This document shows positions 1 to 7,979 of a DNA stretch of 34,160 bases, piece after piece (positions within the stretch are counted from its first letter, which is position 1; every line of letters begins with the position of its first letter). This DNA comes from Bacteroides sp. CAG:1060 (lineage in GTDB: Bacteria; Bacteroidota; Bacteroidia; Bacteroidales; UBA932), in NCBI GenBank assembly GCA_000432655.1, contig HF986300.1:1-34160 (forward strand). The letters run 5' to 3'. The notes beneath the pieces were generated by a model. It was not told the DNA's origin. It saw only the letters and a program-made list of their open reading frames with translations, and searched no databases. The translations under genes were made by a program, and so were the position numbers.

Positions 1-209
1 AACACATTGAAAAATGTGATAAGCGCGACAATCGTGACAAATATGCAATTGCCGACGTGGCATATTTCAACTTTGATTCTTCGGAGGAATTATACCGCGA
101 ATTTGGTTATGAAACGATTTTTGACTCTTATGACAATTGTCGCTGCGGTGGTTCCGGTACAGCGGTCTTGATGTGGAGGTTTGATGCAGAGCCTGACGTA
201 GCGGCTTGA
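1..209 (+). CDS. C-terminal fragment of an unidentified protein
   Basis: An open frame enters from the left edge (first full codon at 3) and ends with TGA at 207-209, giving about 68 residues. The translation has a normal protein composition, with an aromatic and acidic stretch (AYFNFDSSEELYREFGYET), then DNCRCGGSG, and ends MWRFDAEPDVAA. I do not recognise the family, and the start lies outside the window. A second frame is also open until about 171, but its composition is less protein-like. The gene runs in the same direction as the PAP2 gene 57-68 bp downstream, so the two may be co-transcribed; no terminator is visible between them. Confidence 0.5.
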   Translation, partial: HIEKCDKRDNRDKYAIADVAYFNFDSSEELYREFGYETIFDSYDNCRCGGSGTAVLMWRFDAEPDVAA

Positions 210-277
210 TGTGAATACCCTGGTGCGGAGATGAATGTGGGCATTGTAGTACGGTGAAATAGAGGATGTCAGTTATT

Positions 278-961
278 ATGCAGAAGAAATATGCTATTCC
301 CCGATATGGAGTGGTGGCGGCGTTTGCGCTGTTTATATTTCAGCACGCGCTGTACCTGCTGGGGAACGCGCTTGCGGGTGTTGTAGGCAACGAGCCGTTC
401 TGTCCCAAGACGGTGGTGGATTCGTTCATTCCGGTCATTCCGGTATTCATGATAGTATATATCTGGTCATATCCGTTCTGGTTTATGGCCCCGATGGCAG
501 CATCGTTGTGCGACAAAGAGCATTTCAGGCGGTTTGTGACGGCATATACGCTGGCATTGGTGATTGGCGGAGTGATTCTGGTCGTGTGTCCTACCAGTAT
601 GGACAGGGTGGCTGAAGGACTGACCGATCCGTCGCGGCCCGGGCCGTTTGCTGCGCTGATGAGGTCGTGGTACAATATTGATGGCGGAAGATATGCCTAT
701 AATCTGCTTCCGAGTTTCCACTGTCTCAACAGCACCATGGCTTATATTGCCGTGGCTGGAAGGCCGGAAGTGGGAAAAGGCTTCCGTTGCTATTCTTTTG
801 TGACCATGCTGCTGATTTTCTGCGCTACGGTATTTGTCAAGCAGCATTTCTTCCTTGATGTGGTAGCCGGAATAGGGGTAGCGCTGGTCAGTTGGGTGTT
901 GGTCAGGTATGTCTTCAATAAGAAAAGTTATGATTTTTTATTTTTCAGGCACAGGCAATAG
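278..961 (+). CDS. PAP2-family (AUR1-like) membrane phosphatase/phosphotransferase
   Basis: Integral membrane protein of about 227 residues with several hydrophobic helices. It carries the two C-terminal signature motifs of the PAP2 superfamily: PSFHCLNS with His148 as presumed acid, and KQHFFLDVVAG with His190 as presumed nucleophile and Asp194. Family members remove or transfer phosphate groups on lipids at the membrane; the spacing of the last two motifs resembles AUR1/inositol-phosphorylceramide-synthase-like members, which is relevant because many Bacteroidales make sphingolipids. The substrate is not determinable here. An ATG at 266 is in frame, but AGAGGA at 261-266 would overlap it; this sequence sits well placed for the ATG at 278, so I prefer 278. 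The 3' end overlaps the next gene by up to 53 bp, suggesting one transcript. Confidence 0.75.
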   Translation: MQKKYAIPRYGVVAAFALFIFQHALYLLGNALAGVVGNEPFCPKTVVDSFIPVIPVFMIVYIWSYPFWFMAPMAASLCDKEHFRRFVTAYTLALVIGGVILVVCPTSMDRVAEGLTDPSRPGPFAALMRSWYNIDGGRYAYNLLPSFHCLNSTMAYIAVAGRPEVGKGFRCYSFVTMLLIFCATVFVKQHFFLDVVAGIGVALVSWVLVRYVFNKKSYDFLFFRHRQ

Positions 962-1712
962 CAGACTTATAGCGGAGAAGCTTGCCGCGGAGCTTTCGGA
1001 GAAGCTGATATTTATCCCTGAGGCTGCTTCCAGGGGAGATTTCTCGGTGGAGTTGGAGGAAGGGGAGGCGCTTGGATTTGTCTTTCCGGTGTATTGCTGG
1101 GCCCCGGCGACGCCGGTGTTGGAGTTTGTCGAAAGGATGCAGATGAAGGACAGGCTTCCGGAATATACGTACATGGTGACCACCTACGGGGATGAGGCCG
1201 GACAGACGGAGAAGGTGCTGCGCAAGGTGCTTGACAAATATGCCGGACTTAAGCTCAATGCTGCGTTCGGGCTGGTGATGCCTGAGACTTATGTCAATTT
1301 CCGGAAGATGGATGTGGATTCTCCGGATGTGGCCAGATCTAAGATCCGCCGCTCGCTTGACCGGATCCCTTCAATAGCGGCGCGTATCCGTTGCCGTACG
1401 GTGTGCTCGGATGTTCTGGTAGGCAAGATGGCCTGGCTCAAGACTCATCTGGTACGCCGTTATTTCTATCGTCATCTTGTGGATGACAGCAAGTTCTGGC
1501 ACACTGAGGACTGCACCGTATGTGGCATTTGCGAGAAAGTGTGCCCGCTGGGGAATATAAGGATCATGCGGGACGGCCCTCGCTGGATGGGGGAGTGCGT
1601 CACTTGCAATGCATGCTACCACAACTGTCCGTCTCATGCCATCCGGTTCGGGAAGGTCACCGACAGCAAGGGGCAGTATAAGGTGCTTAAGGAATTTGCG
1701 TCAAAATCTTAG
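930..1712 (+). CDS. EFR1-type flavodoxin plus 2x[4Fe-4S] ferredoxin
   Basis: About 260 residues. The N-terminus is a flavodoxin-like fold opening with the FMN phosphate loop SGTGNS (residues 6-11). The C-terminus holds two classical [4Fe-4S] motifs: Cys195/198/201/205 (CTVCGICEKVCP) and Cys223/226/229/233 (CVTCNACYHNCP). This order matches the EFR1 family of fused flavodoxin-ferredoxins, presumed cytoplasmic electron carriers whose partners are mostly unknown. ATG 909 is also in frame, but ATG 930 starts exactly where family members usually start (MIFYFSGTGN) and has AAGAAAAG upstream at 920-927. The reading frame begins inside the PAP2 gene, so translational coupling is likely. It converges on the regulator gene, with only 19 bp between the two stop codons and no clear terminator between them. 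Confidence 0.85.
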   Translation: MIFYFSGTGNSRLIAEKLAAELSEKLIFIPEAASRGDFSVELEEGEALGFVFPVYCWAPATPVLEFVERMQMKDRLPEYTYMVTTYGDEAGQTEKVLRKVLDKYAGLKLNAAFGLVMPETYVNFRKMDVDSPDVARSKIRRSLDRIPSIAARIRCRTVCSDVLVGKMAWLKTHLVRRYFYRHLVDDSKFWHTEDCTVCGICEKVCPLGNIRIMRDGPRWMGECVTCNACYHNCPSHAIRFGKVTDSKGQYKVLKEFASKS

Positions 1713-1731
1713 CCGCTTTTACAGGGGAGGA

Positions 1732-4668
1732 CTACTCTTCCCTTTTTCTCTTGACGGCGGACGGTGCTATGCCGAACTCCTTGGTGAAGCAGCGGGTGAA
1801 GTATTTCGGATCGTTGAATCCCACTTCGTAGGCTACTTCCGAAACATTCATTCCTCCGGTCCCCTGGGTAAGAATCTGCTTGGCGATATTGAGCCTGTAG
1901 GTGCGGATGAATTGCCCTGTAGGCTGCCCGAAAGCGTTCTGTATCTTGTCGTTGAGGACGCTGCGACTCATTCCCATTTCCTTGCATAGAGTATCGACGC
2001 TGATGTCAGGGTCCTTGTAGAGAGACTTTATCTTGGTCATCAGCCTGTCCATGAACGCTGTATCCCTGTCTTTGGTCGTGGATTCCTGTCCGAGGTCGAT
2101 AATCATCTTGTTGCCTGCCAAGTCCTCGTTGAGGCGAAGAAGGGTCTTGTTCTGTTCGAGGAGTTCCTGCGCTTTCTTTTCGAGTTCCTTTTTCTGCTCC
2201 GTGAGCAGTTTGGTCTGCTTGGCCACCTCTTGCTGGAGGATTGTCCGCTGGCGGACTATTTGTTGTGTTCTTCTCCTGAACGCAAACACGATATATCCTG
2301 CTATAAGAATTATGATGCTTAAGACAAACCACCATGTCTTATAGAAAAATGGAGTTACGATGACCTCTCTTTCGTCGGTGGCAAGGCAGTTGCCCCGGGA
2401 GTCTTCCGCTTTTATCTGAAGCGTATATTTCCCGCCCGAGAGGCATTCATATCTTACATGCTTGTTGGTACTTTTGACTTCACTCCAGGAGGCGTCTATA
2501 GGAAGGAGTCGATAGAAGTAGCTTTTGCCGTAGGAGTCGAATGACAGGTCTGCGAATTCGAAGGTGAATGATTTGTCGCTTTCGTGGAGTCTGATGGTAT
2601 TCTCGTACGAGAGGTTGATTAGATGTTCGCCTACTGTGGCCTCTGTGAATGACAGGCGTGTGGCATCTTGGCTTTTCTGTTTTATCTCGTTGGAAGAGAT
2701 GACGGAAAAGCCTTTTTTGTGTCCGAAATATACTTCTCCGGTATCAGAAGCGTATGCTGCGTTGTTGCTGAATACCATGGATTTGAGCCCGTCGTCGGTG
2801 GAGAAAGAGAGAATCGTGCCGTTGCTGGTGTCGATGCGGGACAGTCCGTCATCGGTTCCGACCCATAAGTACTGTCCCGAGACTACGGAAGAACGCACTT
2901 TGTTGTTGGATAGCCCGTCTTTGGTGCTGAAAAGCGTGAATTCTGGGTCTTCTCCCTGATTTACAGGAGTATTGGAGCGATAGATGCCGTTGCCGAAACT
3001 GCCTGTCCAGAGGTGCCCGTCGTTATCGATGCTTACCGCAAAACACGGTCCTATCCCCGAGATGAGCCTGGATTTCATAGTTCTTGGGTTGATGCATAGT
3101 AGTCCTTGCTGGCACCCGAACCACAGATCCCCGCTGCTGTCGATGCAGGAGGTGAAGAATTGCATTCTTTTCCCGGGTTCGAACGGTTCCAATCTTTTTG
3201 TCTCCACCGAGTATGTGTAAAGTCCGGAGCGGGAGCATATCCAGAGGAGGTCGTTGAAGGTATCGTATTTCAACTCGTTTATGTTGTCTATTCTGTTGTT
3301 CGGTGTCCTGTTGATAATAGGTACGTCGCTTATGATGTCCGGCCGGTGGATATTTATCATATTGAGGCCGCCTTCACGTTCTCCGATCCATAGTCTTCCG
3401 TGGTTGTCCTCTTCCAGGGCCGTGACGGAATTGTGGTGGAGCGTGGAATTTCCGATATTGAAACTTCTGTAGTTGTGGAGGTCTCCGTCGGTGAAATAAA
3501 GGCCCTGCTTGAGCGTTCCTATCCATTTGTTCCCCAAGGCGTCGATGTGCAAGGCGCTTACCGGAGATTCCGGAAGCGAGCGGGCGTCGTTTTCCAGGTG
3601 CTGAATATTGGTTATTTGCAGCTTTTTGGAGTTGAGAATGGTGATGCCTTCCAGTTCGGACCCTACCCATATCTGGTCACCGATGACTTCCAGGCTTCTT
3701 ACAATGTCGTCCGCCAGGGCCTTGTCTCCGTTTGCATCGGTGTTGGAGTTGAGCCAGATGAAGCTGTCCGTCACGGGATTGTATATGTTCAGCCCCTTGA
3801 TGGTACCTATCAGGACGCGGTTGTCCGTGGAGACAGCAAGTTCGGTTATCTGATTGCTCGAGAGGCTGCCCTTGGCTGGAGAATACCGGTATTCCTTTAT
3901 GGTGCCCGTGATGAGGTCGTATCTGAATAGTCCGTCGTTGCTGCCTATCCAGATTTCGTTGCCGTTTTTGAGAAGATCGCTGGCCTTGTTGCCGTCTCCG
4001 AGAAACAGCCTTGGAAGTGCCGGGGATTTGATGAGCCCTTTCCCCTCCACAAATCGTACTCTGTATATATATCCTTCGAGCGAAGTCCATACCGAACCGT
4101 CCTGATCGAGATCTCTGAATTTGAGCCTCAAACTCCCTGATTCGTTTCCGCAGTCCAGGGAATCGAGCCTCTCGATACTGCCGTCTCCCCTGAATGCCAC
4201 TCTGTACAGACTGCGGTCCGTGGAATACCAGAGATTGTCCTCGTGGTCGGTGGTTATGAAATTGCAGTGCCGTCCGTTGGCCGTCTTGGCAATCTGGGCC
4301 GGGAGTTCCATGAGGGTAAAATCTTTCTGACTCAATATATCGATGCCGGATGTCTCGGCTATCCAGATTCTTCCGAACTTGTCTTCGCAGCTTTCGGTTA
4401 CATAATTGCTCTTGAGATGCTGGGTCGGCTGGGTGGCATGGAAACTAAGAATCTGGCTTCCGTCATATCTGGCGACGCCTCCGCCAAAGAAACTTATCCA
4501 TACGAATCCAAGGTGGTCCCTGAATAGTCCGTCCACGTTGCTGTGTGGCAGACCCTCGGAGGTGGACAGAAATCTTGAAGAATAGTCGCTCTCTCCCTCT
4601 CCGTACACTGGAGCTATCGCGCATAAAAAAGTCAGTAGAACTGCTGTAAGAGTTGGTTTGGCGTTCAT
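1732..4668 (-). CDS. Membrane sensor with beta-propeller repeats fused to AraC DNA-binding domain (kinase-less HTCS-like regulator)
   Basis: 978 residues read leftward. Order of parts: signal peptide (about 1-24); a long periplasmic region of Reg_prop-type beta-propeller repeats (about 30-680, recurring patterns such as GxLWxGxxxGL); a Y_Y_Y domain (about 700-775); one membrane helix (about 779-797, WWFVLSIIILIAGYIVFAF); a charged coiled coil (about 800-850); and an AraC-type helix-turn-helix (about 869-978, with MSRSVLNDK and VGFNDPKYFTRCF). Hybrid two-component systems that sense glycans in Bacteroidota share the sensor and the AraC end but have a histidine kinase and receiver between them, usually totalling 1300-1500 residues. 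Here both are absent and the coiled coil leads straight into the DNA-binding domain. It is divergent from susC1, so it probably controls that operon in response to a periplasmic oligosaccharide. The repeats at 4719-4815 are candidate binding sites. Confidence 0.9.
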   Translation of the reverse strand: MNAKPTLTAVLLTFLCAIAPVYGEGESDYSSRFLSTSEGLPHSNVDGLFRDHLGFVWISFFGGGVARYDGSQILSFHATQPTQHLKSNYVTESCEDKFGRIWIAETSGIDILSQKDFTLMELPAQIAKTANGRHCNFITTDHEDNLWYSTDRSLYRVAFRGDGSIERLDSLDCGNESGSLRLKFRDLDQDGSVWTSLEGYIYRVRFVEGKGLIKSPALPRLFLGDGNKASDLLKNGNEIWIGSNDGLFRYDLITGTIKEYRYSPAKGSLSSNQITELAVSTDNRVLIGTIKGLNIYNPVTDSFIWLNSNTDANGDKALADDIVRSLEVIGDQIWVGSELEGITILNSKKLQITNIQHLENDARSLPESPVSALHIDALGNKWIGTLKQGLYFTDGDLHNYRSFNIGNSTLHHNSVTALEEDNHGRLWIGEREGGLNMINIHRPDIISDVPIINRTPNNRIDNINELKYDTFNDLLWICSRSGLYTYSVETKRLEPFEPGKRMQFFTSCIDSSGDLWFGCQQGLLCINPRTMKSRLISGIGPCFAVSIDNDGHLWTGSFGNGIYRSNTPVNQGEDPEFTLFSTKDGLSNNKVRSSVVSGQYLWVGTDDGLSRIDTSNGTILSFSTDDGLKSMVFSNNAAYASDTGEVYFGHKKGFSVISSNEIKQKSQDATRLSFTEATVGEHLINLSYENTIRLHESDKSFTFEFADLSFDSYGKSYFYRLLPIDASWSEVKSTNKHVRYECLSGGKYTLQIKAEDSRGNCLATDEREVIVTPFFYKTWWFVLSIIILIAGYIVFAFRRRTQQIVRQRTILQQEVAKQTKLLTEQKKELEKKAQELLEQNKTLLRLNEDLAGNKMIIDLGQESTTKDRDTAFMDRLMTKIKSLYKDPDISVDTLCKEMGMSRSVLNDKIQNAFGQPTGQFIRTYRLNIAKQILTQGTGGMNVSEVAYEVGFNDPKYFTRCFTKEFGIAPSAVKRKREE

Positions 4669-4693
4669 TTTAGTGTCATTTTATTATCGTTTA

Positions 4694-4701
4694 CAAAGAT
4701 A
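4694..4701 (-). promoter_or_regulatory. Putative -7 element of the regulator gene
   Basis: On the minus strand the bases read TATCTTTG, a full match to the Bacteroidota -7 consensus TAnnTTTG, 26 bp or so before the regulator ATG. No TTTG is found at the expected -33 position; that position (about 4721-4724) falls in the first of the 21-bp spaced repeats, which would allow autoregulation. The element match is seen directly; its use is inferred. Confidence 0.5.
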
Positions 4702-4718
4702 AATAAATCATTCGATTT

Positions 4719-4815
4719 TTCACTTTTGGCGGTATTTTATCCACTTTGTGCGGTAGATTCTCCACTTTTTCTAAAGTTTAGTCCACTCCTTTTAATATAA
4801 TAATGTTCACTTTTG
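4719..4815 (+). promoter_or_regulatory. Phased direct repeats (T[TC]CACTTTT), candidate operator of the divergent AraC-type regulator
   Basis: The core CAC of the motif starts at 4721, 4742, 4763 and 4784, exactly 21 bp apart, with a fifth copy at 4808 (24 bp further). Copies read TTCACTTTT, TCCACTTTG, TCCACTTTT, TCCACTCCT and TTCACTTTTG. The first two 21-bp units also agree beyond the core (both contain GCGGTA). A 21-bp spacing is two turns of the helix, placing all copies on one face, as with the paired half-sites of AraC-family activators. The last copy coincides with the weak -7 element of susC1. Confidence 0.7.
4808..4815 (+). promoter_or_regulatory. Putative weak -7 element of susC1
   Basis: CACTTTTG resembles TAnnTTTG but lacks the initial T, and no TTTG lies about 19 bp upstream. 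It is 65 bp before the susC1 ATG, a usual leader length for this group. A poor core promoter preceded by phased repeats fits a promoter that depends on an activator. Confidence 0.4.
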
Positions 4816-4879
4816 CAAATAGAACGATAAATGTGGACTTACTTATTAAAACATTTTAATAGCAACTAAAGTTTCAGAG

Positions 4880-7800
4880 ATGAAAAAATTAATCAGTATC
4901 ATTTGCGCTTTTACGACGCTGCTGATGGTTCCTGCCTTGAATCTTTCGGGTCAGAATCAGGTGCAGGTTCGTGGTAAAGTGACTGACAACGCCGGTGTTC
5001 CTGTCATTGGTGCCGGTATTGTTCAGAGCAACAACAAATCTTTGGGTACGACTACTGATATTGACGGTAACTACGTCATTTCAGTTCCGTCCAATGCAAC
5101 ACTTGTGGTCTCCTGTATTGGATATAAGACCGTAAGTGTCCCTGTATCAGGCAAGTCCGTAGTGAATGTCATTCTTGAAGAGGACTCGCAGTTTCTTGAA
5201 GAGACTGTGGTTATCGGTTATGGTGTGCAGAGGAAGAGTGACGTTACCGGATCTGTGGCTTCAGTGAAAGCTACGGAGCTCAGCAACCGTTCCACTTCTG
5301 ATGCTGCAGCTGCCCTTCAGGGTAAGGCTGCCGGTGTGCAGATTGTCAATTCGTCCGGTGCTCCAGGCTCTCAGGCCAAGATTCGCGTGCGTGGATATTC
5401 GTCCAACTCGGGAAATCTCGGACCGCTTCTCATCGTGGACGGCTTGAAGGTGGACAATATACAGTACCTCGATCCTTCTATGATCGAGTCTATGGAAATT
5501 CTTAAGGATGCTGCTTCCGCTGCCATTTATGGTGCCGCTGCAGGTAACGGTGTCGTGCTTATCACCACCAAGACCGGTGCCTCCAACAACGGAACTTCCA
5601 GCATCACTTATGACATGAAGCTCACCAGACAGTCTCTTGGCAAGAGAGCTGAACTCTTCGGCGCCAAGGATTGGATCGCCTACAAGCAGGCTTCCGGATT
5701 TGATATGGAGAACGCCCTTAAGATGAACAACTACGACGGCACCGATACCGACTGGTTCGATGCAGTGTTCGCTCCAAGTTTCTCGCAGCAGCATGCGATT
5801 ACTTTCCAGGGAGGCAACAACAAGGGTCATTTCTTCACCTCTATCAACTATGTGAACAATGACGGTATCGTTCGCGGGGACAAAGACGTGTACAAGAGAC
5901 TTTCCGCCCAGATCAATGCCGACTACAAGCTCTATGACTGGATTACCGTAGGTACCAATACTTCCATTGAGAACTACAACACCAAATCCGTTTCGCAGCA
6001 CGGACGTTACGGCAACCTTATGAACGCCGTGATGACCATCGACCCTCTTACTCCTGTATATTATTCAGATCCAAGCCAGTTCGCCAACACCATGAAGTAG
6101 GCTTACGATGAGGGAAAGAACATCCTTAAGGACCCTACCAACGGGCTTTATTATGCCACTTCGAAATATATCGATGATGACAACGGAAACCCTCTTCTCC
6201 AAAGGGATAAGACCGATTCTTACAACAGGGGTATCAACCTTCGCGGAACCCTCTATGCCAATATCACTCCGTTCAAGGGATTCACTTTCACGTCCCGCTT
6301 CGGATACAGGGTTGCACAGTCCAACTCCCATAGCTACAGCGTCCCTTACTATGCCAACAAGCAGACCTATTCCGACGAGTACAGCATTTCTGCAAGTGCC
6401 AACAACAGCTGGTACTACCAGTGGGAGAACTTCGCCAACTACATGAGGACTTTCGGCAAGCACAGCGTGACCGCGATGGTCGGTATGTCTTATCGTGAGA
6501 GTAATTCCGACAACATATCTGCAAGCAGTAAAGGCAGCAATATCCTCAAGGGCTATGAGCCTAACTTCCGTTACCTCTCATACGTTCTTGGAGATGCTCC
6601 AAAGGAGTTCGACAATGCTCCTTCTAAGTCTGCATCCCTCGCTTACTTCGGACGTCTTATCTATTCTTACGACAACCGCTATAGCGTACAGGCCAACTTC
6701 CGTGCCGATGCATTCGACTCTTCAAAGCTTTCAGCAAAGAACCGTTGGGGATACTTCCCTTCATTCTCTTTGGGATGGACTGTCAGCAACGAGAGTTTCG
6801 TAAAGGATAATATAAGCCGCAGCGCAATGTCTTTCTTGAAGCTTCGTGCTTCTTGGGGACGCAACGGTAACATCAGTGTATTGTATGGATATCCATATGC
6901 TACCACCATTTCAGTTGGTAACGACCATTATCAGTACGATGTGGATCATGCCGGTTCTATATTCTCATCTTCTCCAAACGGTCTTCCTAACCCTAACCTT
7001 ACATGGGAGACTTCAGAGCAGATTGACCTTGGTATCGATGCCCGCTTCCTTAGTGACAGGCTCACTTTCGGATTTGACTTCTATGACAAGAGGACCAAAG
7101 ATCTTCTTTTCAACAAGCCTGTACCTCCTGAGCTTGGTGTCGGCAGCGTAACCATCAACGGTGGTCAGGTTCTCAACCAGGGTGTTGAAATCGAGCTTGG
7201 CTGGAAAGACAATATCGGTGATTTCAGCTATGGTATCAATGCCAACCTCTCAACCATCAGGAATGAGGTTTTGGAACTTCCCGAAGGGACATCCCGTGTG
7301 ACTAGCACAGATGCATCTTCAACCAACTATCCTGTTCAGACAGTATTCGAGGCAGGTTATCCGGTTTGGTACATCCGCGGTTACAAGTACGAAGGTGTAA
7401 GTGAGGACGGGAAAAGTCTTCTCTTCAAGTCTGCCAAAGGTGGTGTTACCACCAAACCTGACTCTGGAGATATGGAAATGCTCGGACAGGGAACCCCTAA
7501 GCTTACTTACGGTCTTAACATCAATCTTGCATACAAGGGATTTGACTTCCTTCTCTATGGTTCCGGTATCGCCGGCAACTCTATCATGCCGGTTCTCTAC
7601 CGCACAGGCTTCAAGAACCACATGAAGTATGAGTTGGATATGTACAAGGATGGTTACTATCCTTCACCTACGCTGACTTCAGGTAAATTTGAATTCTGGT
7701 CTTCATCTGCCAACATCTTCAAGGGAGATTACTTCCGTATCAAGCAGATTCAGCTCGGATACACCCTTCCTGAGAATATCACCAAGAAGGCTGCTATCAG

Positions 7801-7966
7801 CAATCTCCGTTTCTATGTTTCACTTGATGACTTCTTTACATTCACCAAGTATCCAGGACTCGATCCTGAGACCGCTTCTACAAACAACACTTCAGGTTCC
7901 GGACTCGACTGGGGTTCATACCCTACCATGCAGAAGGTTGTATTGGGTGTTAATTTGACATTCTAA
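4880..7966 (+). pseudogene. susC: SusC-type TonB-dependent transporter interrupted by one in-frame TAG (susC1)
   Basis: Codons 1-406 and 408-1028 lie in the same frame and together match the length and sequence order of the two other SusC proteins in the window (1034 and 1027 residues). Parts: signal peptide; carboxypeptidase-regulatory-like domain (about 25-105); TonB-box-like EETVVIGYGVQ; plug domain with RVRGYSSNSG and LLIVDGLKV; a 22-strand-type barrel ending in a phenylalanine (VNLTF). Codon 407 (6098-6100) is TAG. In susC2 the aligned stretch reads GMKNAIAAGKK against TMK-stop-AYDEGKN here, so one sense codon, perhaps CAG, was likely changed. No other damage is visible in the remaining 621 codons. 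SusC proteins import SusD-captured oligosaccharides through the outer membrane; truncation would leave signal, plug and a few strands only. Recent loss, strain-level variation, read-through or assembly error are all possible. susD1 starts 13 bp downstream. Confidence 0.85.
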
Positions 7967-7979
7967 AGATTATTATTGT

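Noticed and set aside
4880..6100. susC1 as two separate genes (4880-6100 and 6443-7966)
   Set aside because: The 342 bases between are coding in the same frame and align with susC2; the second ATG lies in mid-barrel without a signal peptide.
6098..6100. TAG reassigned to an amino acid in this organism
   Set aside because: Several intact genes of normal length end in TAG, so TAG acts as a stop here.
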